From NCBI RefSeq assembly GCF_003268635.1, contig NZ_CP029639.1, positions 3,731,501 through 3,795,500 on the forward strand: a stretch of DNA of 64,000 nt, written 5' to 3'. The position numbers were made by a program, and so were the translations under genes. The DNA is from Paenibacillus sp. DCT19 (GTDB taxonomy: Bacteria; Bacillota; Bacilli; Paenibacillales; Paenibacillaceae). The notes beneath the pieces are model-generated. The model did not search any database. It was not told the origin of the DNA and was given only the letters and a program-made list of their open reading frames with translations. Of the stretch, positions 52,405 to 60,464 are shown one piece after another. Numbering within the stretch: position 1 is the stretch's first letter; each line of letters begins with the position of its first letter.

Positions 52405-52444
52405 TCTTAGTCACTCTCCTGTCAACAATTTTATTCCATATATT

Positions 52445-52993
52445 TCAATCTACAGATAGCTTCAATGTAATGGCATACATAACATGCTCTTTCAACATTC
52501 CATGAACTACAATGGACTGAACTCCTGTTTGCCTAAAGCCAGCTTTCTCAAGAACCCTGATCGAGCCTATATTATCTGGTAATGCACCTGCTTCCAGGCA
52601 CTCAATGCCTAGTTCGTTCAACGAGAAGTCAAATAACTGCTGCAGCGCTTCGCTCATGTAGCCTTGACCGTTATGATGCTGGTCTAGGACATAACCTACA
52701 ATCCATTTTTTCGCCATATTCAGCTCAATTTCGAACATTGACACCTCTCCAATGAGCTCGTCCGTGGAACGAAGGAAAATGCCAAAGGAATATCTTGTTC
52801 CATCCTCCCTTGCCTGCGTCCATTTCTCCAATAAAGATATCTGACCTTCCAATGTATAGAAAGCCTCAGTTCGTTCACTAGCCGTTATCTTTTCAAATAT
52901 CTCCCGATTTCTTGTCTGTAGATTCAACATATCTCGCGCATCTTGCACATTTAAAAAACGAATGTAGATTCGCTGCTCATCATATCTCTTCAT
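52445..52993 (-). CDS. GNAT acetyltransferase, RimJ/RimL-like
   Basis: The 182-residue protein has YIRFLNVQDARDMLNLQTRN at the N-terminus, GYVLDQHHNGQGYMSEALQQLFDFS (acetyl-CoA loop) and NIGSIRVLEKAGFRQTG. This fits the ribosomal-protein/Ala N-acetyltransferase-like group that also includes antibiotic or toxin modifiers. It stands 40 bases upstream of the ABC exporter gene and may be co-transcribed. Confidence 0.88.
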   Translation of the reverse strand: MKRYDEQRIYIRFLNVQDARDMLNLQTRNREIFEKITASERTEAFYTLEGQISLLEKWTQAREDGTRYSFGIFLRSTDELIGEVSMFEIELNMAKKWIVGYVLDQHHNGQGYMSEALQQLFDFSLNELGIECLEAGALPDNIGSIRVLEKAGFRQTGVQSIVVHGMLKEHVMYAITLKLSVD

Positions 52994-53035
52994 ATCCAGT
53001 CACCTCTTCGTTGTCAATTCCGTTGTATGTTACAA

Positions 53036-53060
53036 GAAAAAGTCGCCTGATGGCGACTTT
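53036..53060 (-). terminator. GTCGCC-type terminator
   Basis: AAAGTCGCC and GGCGACTTT form a nine-base perfect stem around TGAT, followed by TTCTTG on the minus strand. It closes the small coiled-coil gene. Confidence 0.8.
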
Positions 53061-53074
53061 CTCAATCGTAAGAT

Positions 53075-53362
53075 TTAATCACCGAGTAAAGCTAATTCCT
53101 CCTCCAGCTCCGCCAGACGTTTACGAATATTTTCAATCACAGTCTGTTGCTGGGCAATCTCATCTATCAGCTGGGTTTCAAGTGTTTCATACGCCTCTCG
53201 ATCCTGTGATGCTAAGGCACGATGTTGTTCGAGTTGTTGCTTTTTCACCTCTATAACTTCTTCCGCTTCCTTCAAATGCTCTTCCGTCTGGCCGATCTGA
53301 TACTCCAAATACGTTATATCCGACGAAGCAGCGGCGTGAGTGGATCGCTGTGAATACGTCAT
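53075..53362 (-). CDS. Small coiled-coil protein
   Basis: I start at ATG 53362 behind GAGGTG. The 95-residue protein is almost entirely a heptad coiled coil (about 18-92; VIEVKKQQLEQHRALASQDRE, LIDEIAQQQTVIENIRKRLAEL) with a short Ser/Ala N-terminus. There is no recognisable family. It follows the FAD oxidase gene by 36 bases on the same strand and may be its co-transcribed neighbour. Confidence 0.65.
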   Translation of the reverse strand: MTYSQRSTHAAASSDITYLEYQIGQTEEHLKEAEEVIEVKKQQLEQHRALASQDREAYETLETQLIDEIAQQQTVIENIRKRLAELEEELALLGD

Positions 53363-53398
53363 AGTACACCTCATTTCACAATATTTGAGAGATTCACA

Positions 53399-54532
53399 TT
53401 ACGATGAAATAGGCTCCACAGCATGATCGAGGCTATATGGCTCAATGTTGATCTCCAGCTCCATATCCAGTGCTAATTTGGCTAATTGACTGCCGATGAA
53501 TGGCCCCATCGTTAGTCCTGATGCGCCGAGTCCATTGGCCGCGATAATGCCTGACCATCCGGGTACTTCACCAAGCACGGGGAGGAATCCCGGCGTGAAC
53601 GGTCTGAAGCCAACACGGACTTCATCAAATGTGCTATCTGCAAGCCCCGGTGCCAGCTCTAGCCCCTTCTGCAAAATTTCCTGCATCCCACCTGGCGTTA
53701 CCCTTGTGTCGTATCCTTCAATTTCGTTCTCATGTGTCGCTCCAATGACAACTTTCTGTTGGTCAAATGTAAGTAAATATTGATCCGTAGGCGGCATGAC
53801 AACAGGCCATTTGCCCGCATCATGATGATCCGCAACCTGTAGATGCATAATCTGCGCCTTCTGGAAGCTAACTTTAAATTCCATGCCCAATGGTCTTAAT
53901 ATCGATTGCGCCCATGCGCCTGCACAGACAACGACCGTATCGGCTGTTAAATTTTGTCCGTTCACATGCACGCCGCTTACACGTGTTTCCTCGTACAACA
54001 GCGAAGCATCTCCTTCAATAACAACTGCGCCGTGTCTCTGTGCAGATCGTATCAATGCATCACGCAGTGCACGTCCATCAATTCGAGCAGCTCCGCTAAT
54101 ATAAAGAGAATGATAGCCTTGTTCGAGTAGCGGGAAGCTCGCAAGAGTCTCTGCCTCATCCATTCGAATGATATCTCCGATCTCTGGTGCGTCCACCTTT
54201 CGCTGCTCTGCCCGTTCTTCCATCTTATGAATTTTCTCTATATCCCGATGGATGCTTAGAGCGCCAACTCTTGAATAGCCCGTTTCCGTTTCCCCTTCAC
54301 GTTCTAATTCTTCAATTAATCCCGGATAAAAACGCGCGCCGGCTTTGGCAAGCTGATACCAATCTTGATTACGCCGTTGGGATAACCAGGGACAGATTAT
54401 ACCAGCAGCAGCATCCGTTGCTTGCCCAACATCCTTTCGGTCAACGATCTGTACGTCTGCCCCTAATTTGGCCAATTGATAAGCCGTCGCTGCGCCAAGT
54501 ATACCTGAACCTACTACGATAACTTTCTTCAT
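53399..54532 (-). CDS. FAD-dependent amino-acid oxidase/dehydrogenase (DadA/GlyOx-like)
   Basis: The 377-residue enzyme begins with the FAD-binding VIVVGSGILGAATAYQLAKLG (3-23). It continues with GIICPWLSQRRNQDWYQLAK, a VVVCAGAWAQSILRPLG segment (second FAD contact), and ends GIIAANGLGASGLTMGPFIG, the conserved C-terminal FAD loop. It belongs to the DAO family (D-amino-acid dehydrogenase or glycine/sarcosine oxidase); the substrate cannot be fixed. ATG 54532 follows AAGGGAATG. Confidence 0.88.
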   Translation of the reverse strand: MKKVIVVGSGILGAATAYQLAKLGADVQIVDRKDVGQATDAAAGIICPWLSQRRNQDWYQLAKAGARFYPGLIEELEREGETETGYSRVGALSIHRDIEKIHKMEERAEQRKVDAPEIGDIIRMDEAETLASFPLLEQGYHSLYISGAARIDGRALRDALIRSAQRHGAVVIEGDASLLYEETRVSGVHVNGQNLTADTVVVCAGAWAQSILRPLGMEFKVSFQKAQIMHLQVADHHDAGKWPVVMPPTDQYLLTFDQQKVVIGATHENEIEGYDTRVTPGGMQEILQKGLELAPGLADSTFDEVRVGFRPFTPGFLPVLGEVPGWSGIIAANGLGASGLTMGPFIGSQLAKLALDMELEINIEPYSLDHAVEPISS

Positions 54533-54570
54533 TATGACATTCCCTTCCTAGATCACTTCACTCATTATAA

Positions 54571-55188
54571 CTATATTAAATCCTTGTAGCTATGCGAACG
54601 AATTAGCGAGAATTGCTTCGCTAGAAAATGTGGCGAATAAGGCATGTCTGAACGAAGCCACGCGACAATTGTACCGATTAATGCTGATGACCCATACCAG
54701 ATAGCAATTTCCTTATGAATGCCTACATTAGCAAGCGGGCTATGGCTTTCCATTTTTTTAATTTTGGCGGTAACCAGTTTGCTTAACAATTTCAATAACC
54801 CTTCAGTAAATATCGGTGTTCGCTTGGAAGCAAGCACCACTTTATAAAATTTGGAATTGTCAGCAAAATGCTCAAGCAATTTGACAAGCACCGGCCAGGG
54901 TTCATCCTCATTGGCTTCATTCTCAAATAAAGCACCATGCTCTTGAACAATCCCTTCAATCTGTTCAATCATCTCGTCGGCCATCTTCTCCATCATATCT
55001 GTAATATCACGGTAATGCAGATAAAAGGTTACCCGGTTAATGGTTGCTCGTTCGGCTATCCGATTAACGGATAACTTCTCAATATCCATCTCTTGCAGCA
55101 AATCAACAAAGGCATCACGAATGAGCTGTCTCGTTCTCAGAATACGAGGATCTGTAGGCGTAGACGACTTTTTGTCTTGTCTCATCAT
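54571..55188 (-). CDS. TetR-family regulator of the divergent MFS exporter
   Basis: I start at ATG 55188 (AAGGAG six bases upstream). The 205-residue protein has TetR_N (LIRDAFVDLLQEMDIEKLSV, NRIAERATINRVTFYLHYRD) and a C-terminal domain of the YxaF/DhaS type (SPLANVGIHKEIAIWYGSSA). It is divergent from a DHA2 drug exporter, with an inverted repeat between them, the usual layout for a drug-inducible repressor. Confidence 0.88.
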   Translation of the reverse strand: MMRQDKKSSTPTDPRILRTRQLIRDAFVDLLQEMDIEKLSVNRIAERATINRVTFYLHYRDITDMMEKMADEMIEQIEGIVQEHGALFENEANEDEPWPVLVKLLEHFADNSKFYKVVLASKRTPIFTEGLLKLLSKLVTAKIKKMESHSPLANVGIHKEIAIWYGSSALIGTIVAWLRSDMPYSPHFLAKQFSLIRSHSYKDLI

Positions 55189-55343
55189 TATCATCTCCTT
55201 CAATTTTTTAACATTACAATTTTAAATAATGAGTCGTTTATGTTCGAAATACACAACATATATGGGAATTATGTAAAATAAGCAACGGTTATGCCCCAAA
55301 TCGTAAATTGTAATCTGTGTGAATATGTATATAATTCAATAAA

Positions 55344-55371
55344 TACAATGTAAACTATACAACACATTGTA
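55344..55371. promoter_or_regulatory. Candidate TetR operator for the MFS gene
   Basis: TACAATGT (55344-55351) and ACATTGTA (55364-55371) are perfect eight-base arms spaced by 12 bases. They lie 38 bases before the exporter start. Confidence 0.6.
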
Positions 55372-55408
55372 AATTTAGTCGATGTGCTGATTGAAAGGAT
55401 TGAATAGT

Positions 55409-56902
55409 TTGAGTCAGATTAGAGAAAAAGATGGCGTGCGAAAGGGCCCTATACTGTTCGTAATGATTCTGGGAGCATTTCTTGCTACCTTGAATCAGAC
55501 AGTCATGAGTGTAGCTGTACCTGAGCTGATGGGTGATTTTAATATCACTGCTGCTACAGCTCAATGGTTAACAACAGGTTATATGTTGGTGAATGGTGTA
55601 CTCATCCCAATTACAGCCTACTTTATGCAGCGATTTTCCACGAGGCAGTTATTCCAAGCATCCATGCTTATATTCCTGTTAGGTACTATTGTATCGGCTA
55701 TTGCGACTAACTTTGGTACATTGTTAACTGGACGGATGATACAAGCTGCAGGTGCCGGTATTATTATGCCACTGTTGATGAATGTTATCTTAACACTATT
55801 CCCACCTGATAAACGAGGCGCGGCGATGGGAATGGTCGGGTTCGCAATTATATTTGCTCCAGCAATTGGCCCTACGCTCGCTGGTTATATTCTAGAGAAC
55901 TATACATGGGAAACGATGTTCTATGGCATGATCCCATTGACTTTAATTGTTATTGTCTGTGGATTCATATACCTCAAGAATGTATCAGAACGAGTCGAAA
56001 CTAAGCTCGATATGCTCAGTGTTATTTTATCCACAATTGGATTCGGTGCATTGCTGTATGGATTCAGCCGAGCAGGAAGTGCAGGTTGGTCCAGCGTAGA
56101 AGTTATTACTTTCATCATCGTAGGCATTATTTCACTTGCTCTCTTCACATGGAGACAGCTCAGCTCGGCAGCTCCACTGCTTGATCTTCGCGCATTTAAA
56201 TATAATATGTTCTCGCTAACCACGATCATCAGTATCGCAATTACAATGGTCATGTACGCGGACATGATGCTGCTTCCGCTCTATCTGCAAAATGCGCGTG
56301 GGTACACTGCACTGGAGTCTGGATTGCTGTTACTTCCCGGAGCGCTTGTAATGGGTTTCCTCATGCCAGTAACGGGTAAATTGTTCGACCGCTTTGGTGC
56401 TAAATGGCTGGCAATCATCGGTATGATCATAACCATCGTAACTACGATTGGATTTATTGATTTGTCGGATTCAACAAGCTACACTTACTTGTTATTGATG
56501 TCCACTGGACGCCGGATTGGAATGGCGTTGCTGCTCATGCCGATTCAAACCGCTGGTTTGAATCAACTGCCTGCCAAACTTGGGGCACATGGTACAGCGA
56601 TCTCCAACACCGTAAGACAGGTAGCCGGTGCTGTTGGTACATCCGTGCTCGTAAGTGTCATGACAAGCCGCACTGCAACTCATCTGCAAGATACGATAGC
56701 TACAGGTGCAGCACAAGGTGTGACTCAGCAACAGTTAATGACACAATCCATGATTCAAGGGATCAATGACGCATATGTAGTCATTATTGGTATCTCTGTC
56801 ATCGGACTGTTATTATCCTTCTTCATCAAACGAACCAAACCGGCTACAGAAGAAGAAACTCAACGTGCCGTAGGTAAGAAAGTTTCTGTGAATCCTAACT
56901 AA
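55409..56902 (+). CDS. DHA2-family MFS multidrug exporter (EmrB/QacA-like)
   Basis: I start at TTG 55409, eight bases after GAAAGGA; TTG 55391 and 55400 are alternatives. The 497-residue protein has 14 predicted helices. The antiporter motif C is IGPTLAGYILENYTW, motif D1 is LDMLSV-like, and ATLNQTVMSVAVPELMGDF is typical of the family N-terminus. It exports drugs by proton antiport. It is controlled by the divergent TetR. Confidence 0.92.
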   Translation: MSQIREKDGVRKGPILFVMILGAFLATLNQTVMSVAVPELMGDFNITAATAQWLTTGYMLVNGVLIPITAYFMQRFSTRQLFQASMLIFLLGTIVSAIATNFGTLLTGRMIQAAGAGIIMPLLMNVILTLFPPDKRGAAMGMVGFAIIFAPAIGPTLAGYILENYTWETMFYGMIPLTLIVIVCGFIYLKNVSERVETKLDMLSVILSTIGFGALLYGFSRAGSAGWSSVEVITFIIVGIISLALFTWRQLSSAAPLLDLRAFKYNMFSLTTIISIAITMVMYADMMLLPLYLQNARGYTALESGLLLLPGALVMGFLMPVTGKLFDRFGAKWLAIIGMIITIVTTIGFIDLSDSTSYTYLLLMSTGRRIGMALLLMPIQTAGLNQLPAKLGAHGTAISNTVRQVAGAVGTSVLVSVMTSRTATHLQDTIATGAAQGVTQQQLMTQSMIQGINDAYVVIIGISVIGLLLSFFIKRTKPATEEETQRAVGKKVSVNPN

Positions 56903-56974
56903 TTGATATTTAGGTGATTGTTTCACATCCATGCATCTATGATAACCACAACATTAATAGTAATCACATAGAAA

Positions 56975-57014
56975 AAGCGACGGGAAGAATGTCATATGCA
57001 TTCACCTGTCGCTT
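56975..57014. terminator. Bidirectional terminator
   Basis: AAGCGAC/GTCGCTT outer stem and GAATG/CATTC inner stem, with TTTTCTTTTTT on the plus strand and TTTTTC on the minus strand. Confidence 0.8.
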
Positions 57015-57071
57015 CTTTTCTTTTTTCATCTAATTTACGTAGCAGGAGTCCTGATCACTGGCGTGCACCTA

Positions 57072-57932
57072 TTATAAAGGAGTGGAATGAAGTCTTCTTC
57101 TGATCTCTTGCACAAGCAGACCCTTCTCTTCTTCCGATATACCGTCAGCAGCCAGCTTCCGAGCAGCAACCACTACGAACCATGGCTCAATGTCCGTGTC
57201 ACGAATACCTGACAACTTTCCATAATGCTCGATAAACATACGAATGCTCTCTTCACGTGTTGCTTCTAACGCTTCTTGAGCTTGTTGCGGGACATTGACA
57301 GGCAAAATGGCATACTGAATCATGAGGATATACTCGGCTAGATCAGCTTCAGGATTCCCAACAGAAGCATTGTTCCAATCGATCATAATCGCATCGTTCT
57401 CACGAAGAATGATGTTCCCGGGATTCGGGTCTCCATGACATAGCTGTTGTTTGGTCGGAATTTGATCCATAAGCTCAATAACTCGCGCCTTCTCAGCTTC
57501 AGACAAATATTGTGCTCGCTGAATATCATGCTTGATATTGTCTCTTTGACTGGGCATGTTCGGTACAGCATGTGAATGTATCTGATATAACATTTGTGCC
57601 GTTACTCTGGCGTGAAGATAGTCCTCTGAAACATGAAGCAATTGTTTATGTCTTGCACGCTCCTGCGTGGTGTCAACGAATCTCTTCATAATTGAGTCAC
57701 CGTACACACGCTCAAATACAATTCCCCATCTCTCCTCAACTTCTTGCATATCAAAAGGCTGAGGGACAGCCAAACCACATGCCCAAGCAATGTAACTATG
57801 ATGTAATTCTGCCTGTAATGCTTCAATAATCGTGTTAGGTTTAGCCAATTTGATGATTTTGCTCTCACCTTCCCAAGCATACACCTCTGCACAACCGCCT
57901 TCACCAAGCTTAACACCGAGTTTTGAGTTCAT
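57072..57932 (-). CDS. Aminoglycoside phosphotransferase-family kinase
   Basis: The 286-residue kinase-fold protein shows LGEGGCAEVYAWE (nucleotide loop), the catalytic loop LCHGDPNPGNIIL (His-Gly-Asp...Asn) and MIDWNNASVGNPEADLAEY (metal-binding Asp). The substrate may be an antibiotic, choline-like molecule or sugar. It lies 22 bases downstream of a frameshifted TetR gene and is probably its target. ATG 57932 has an AAAGGAG SD. Confidence 0.88.
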   Translation of the reverse strand: MNSKLGVKLGEGGCAEVYAWEGESKIIKLAKPNTIIEALQAELHHSYIAWACGLAVPQPFDMQEVEERWGIVFERVYGDSIMKRFVDTTQERARHKQLLHVSEDYLHARVTAQMLYQIHSHAVPNMPSQRDNIKHDIQRAQYLSEAEKARVIELMDQIPTKQQLCHGDPNPGNIILRENDAIMIDWNNASVGNPEADLAEYILMIQYAILPVNVPQQAQEALEATREESIRMFIEHYGKLSGIRDTDIEPWFVVVAARKLAADGISEEEKGLLVQEIRRRLHSTPL

Positions 57933-57954
57933 AGCGCGCGCTCCTTTACCCGAA

Positions 57955-58529
57955 TTAACGCATAAGTCCTTCTTTTACACTTAACAGTTTATACATCTCT
58001 TCCAACATCCTCGTTGCTTCGTCAAGATCTAGCTCAGAAATGTTCGTATTAATCATGGTACTAATGCCTAACCAATAAGTCATAATTTTGAGGTACATTG
58101 AACGTGCTCGGGTCTCTTCAATCACTTGCAAGCGATCATCAATCTGAAGAAAGGCAACATATATTTCCTCATTCAGTCGATCTGTATGGTTACTCAAGTA
58201 AACCGCACGGTAATCGGACAGGTACAAAGCTCTGAACAAATGCTTCTCTTGGTGTGAGAATATTAAGCACCCGAGGATCAAATTCATGGCGGGACTATTC
58301 TGTTCATTCTTGTATGTTTTCATCGTACCAATTGCAAAGTTTATTGCTCGGTCGAACAGTTCTTCTTTTAACTCATCCATATTGCCGTATGCACTATAAA
58401 TCGGTTGTGTGGAACAATGCAGCCTACGTGCAATATTTCTAGCTGTCAAAACATCAAGTCCTGCTCACGCACCATCTCGAATGCAGCATCCAGCACCTTA
58501 TCCTTGGTAATCTCAACCTTTGGCGGCAT
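57955..58529 (-). pseudogene. TetR-family regulator, frameshifted near its start
   Basis: From ATG 58529 the protein reads MPPKVEITKDKVLDAAFEMV and REQ, then reaches a stop after 27 codons. At CC 58460-58461 (GG on the coding strand) one extra base gives GLDVLTARNIARRLHCSTQP and IYSAYGNMDELKEEL. That is the intact second half of TetR_N plus a normal C-terminal domain ending at 57955. The restored repressor is 191 residues. It probably regulates the downstream kinase gene. The single-base change resembles the other homopolymer contractions here. Confidence 0.8.
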
Positions 58530-58664
58530 AGTAGCAGCTCAACCCCGATCTTGTTAATGATAAATAATATTCGTTAAATAACACATGTTATATTACGTAT
58601 GTTATATGGATTTTATTGGAATGTCAACTCACATTCTCCATTGATTATTTCTTTCATTAAAACA

Positions 58665-58707
58665 AAAAAAGGAACTCAGATCTCTACTCCAGAAATCGAG
58701 CTCCTTT
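58665..58707. terminator. Terminator between TetR and DUF4303-like genes
   Basis: AAAAGGAACTC and GAGCTCCTTTT arms (one mismatch) with T runs on both strands. Confidence 0.8.
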
Positions 58708-58720
58708 TATTATATTTCGA

Positions 58721-59848
58721 TTATTTCAGCAATGGTTCGTTTGTGATAAGAGACCAGAGTGGTGAAGCATAAGCATTGTCCAAAGCTTTATTGTTTTGGA
58801 TTATGGCAGCTAATTCTCTGCACTTCTCCTTCTGAGCTTCTGTCAGACTATCTGAAAAGTAGAGACATTCAATATAATAATCAATTTCATAGTACTCTTC
58901 AGATTCCAGCTCTTTTTTCCCCACGAGACCTTCAAGACGCTTTAAGCTCTCTTGTGCTAGTGGATTTCCAAACCGCTCCAATTGTTTAAATATTTCGTAC
59001 TCTGATTTGCAGAGTGAATATGGAAATGTGCTTGCATACGAGTCGTGAACAGCCTCCATCCAATAATCCAAACTTTCACTAACATTTAGCTTTTGATAGG
59101 ATTCTAATTGCTCAAGATAAGACTGGTCACTCTCTCTGATATCAGGAAAAACCTCATAGAAGATTGCAGAATCTATAGTCTTGCGCATTGTGACACTATA
59201 GTCAAGAAGATCGTTGCCTGTCGCTACGTATGCTATAAACTGATCTGTTTTGTTTAATACGTTAAACGCGTCCTCAGCAATAAGTTGCTGAATTGCATTT
59301 ACGGCGAGCAAGTTGAAGCCAGCCTTAATAATTCCTATTTCAAATGCAACAATTGGAGCGCCTTCTATAGCGTCTGGTCTCTTGAACTCACTCAAATCAC
59401 CAGAAGCTCGATCTCCAATGAGTTCAAATTGTTTGATAACCTCTCCGTATTCCCCCATGTGAGTATCCCAATATTGAAAACTGAAATCTCCTGGATTATA
59501 TTTTAATGCGTTAATTTCTGTAGGTTCCGTGTATTCGTATTCTTCTAGAGTTTTTAAAAACGAACTATTGGTGTTCATGTATATGTAAAAACTATATTGC
59601 TCATCTGCGTACAAATTAAATGCATACACTTGCTCGTTTTCAGATCTTTGTGAAAATGTATTTAATATACACTTGCAACCTTCAACTAGAGCGTGTGTGA
59701 AATCTGTTGCTGTGACAATAGCTACGTCCGCAGGTACGGAAGTATCATAACTAATTTGGTTTCCTTCATGTAAAATAAAGTAGCCTTCCTTCCTTAATGG
59801 TATTCTTCCATCCAAAATCCTACCAAGCTCCGAGTAATAGGTATTCAA
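58721..59848 (-). CDS. DUF4303-like protein, 375 aa
   Basis: The N-terminal half (about 40-240) fits DUF4303: FTHALVEGCKCILNTFSQRSE, VYAFNLYADEQYSFYIYMNT, FQYWDTHMGEYGEVIKQ. The C-terminal half is helical and acidic (SYLEQLESYQKLNVSESLDY, LEGLVGKKELESEEYYEIDY). There is no signal peptide or membrane segment. DUF4303 and related SMI1/KNR4-like proteins often act as immunity proteins in polymorphic-toxin loci, but no toxin is seen here. ATG 59848 follows GGAGGAAATA. Confidence 0.6.
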   Translation of the reverse strand: MNTYYSELGRILDGRIPLRKEGYFILHEGNQISYDTSVPADVAIVTATDFTHALVEGCKCILNTFSQRSENEQVYAFNLYADEQYSFYIYMNTNSSFLKTLEEYEYTEPTEINALKYNPGDFSFQYWDTHMGEYGEVIKQFELIGDRASGDLSEFKRPDAIEGAPIVAFEIGIIKAGFNLLAVNAIQQLIAEDAFNVLNKTDQFIAYVATGNDLLDYSVTMRKTIDSAIFYEVFPDIRESDQSYLEQLESYQKLNVSESLDYWMEAVHDSYASTFPYSLCKSEYEIFKQLERFGNPLAQESLKRLEGLVGKKELESEEYYEIDYYIECLYFSDSLTEAQKEKCRELAAIIQNNKALDNAYASPLWSLITNEPLLK

Positions 59849-59975
59849 CGTTATTTCCTCCTACGTCAACTAAATTTCTCCCATTTCATATGATCCAAAA
59901 TATCCAATCATCAGATTAATGTATCTTCTTTTACAATTTAATACAATGCTTATTTCTTAATAATCAACAAAAAAA

Positions 59976-59999
59976 AGAGCCGCGATATCGTGGCTCTTA
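59976..59999 (-). terminator. Terminator of the peptidase operon
   Basis: AAGAGCCGCGATATCGTGGCTCTT is a near-perfect palindromic stem with TTTTTTTT on the minus strand. Confidence 0.85.
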
Positions 60000-60002
60000 A
60001 CA

Positions 60003-60464
60003 TTACTGATATTTTAATTGAATACTTACCATAATTGGTGAAGTAGATTGCTCTGATTGCCCATCTTTCTCTTCGAGAACAACATCCCATTGTCGGCTGA
60101 TCATTGAACGAAGTAATTCAAGTTCTTGTTTATGAAGTTGAACCTGATGTAATGACAGATTCTCCTGAACATAATCTCGTTCTACCTTTTGATCAAAGCG
60201 AAAATCTAGCAGCCTCTTCAGCCCATTAATATGCAAAAACTTGAATTCATACCCTAGGCGGATCGCCGTCTCCCAATCTTCTCCGACTTCAGCAGCCGTC
60301 TGTAATCTCTCATCCAAATTCATTGTCGGTTCCTTCATTTTTGGCAGTAACTGTGCGTAATCTCTCTGCCGTAAGCATTGGATGATATCATCAGGGGATT
60401 CACCGCTTGTGAGTACATTTTCAACTAATAGTCCCACTGGAATAGAGAGCTGTATTGAACTCAT
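60003..60464 (-). CDS. Unrecognised 153-residue protein in the peptidase operon
   Basis: The gene overlaps the peptidase stop by four bases. The protein is soluble, with helical content (LDERLQTAAEVGEDWETAIR, LHQVQLHKQELELLRSMISR) and an N-terminal SIQLSIPVGLLVENV strand-like start. I do not recognise the family. Translational coupling to the S9 peptidase suggests an accessory role in the same pathway. Confidence 0.6.
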   Translation of the reverse strand: MSSIQLSIPVGLLVENVLTSGESPDDIIQCLRQRDYAQLLPKMKEPTMNLDERLQTAAEVGEDWETAIRLGYEFKFLHINGLKRLLDFRFDQKVERDYVQENLSLHQVQLHKQELELLRSMISRQWDVVLEEKDGQSEQSTSPIMVSIQLKYQ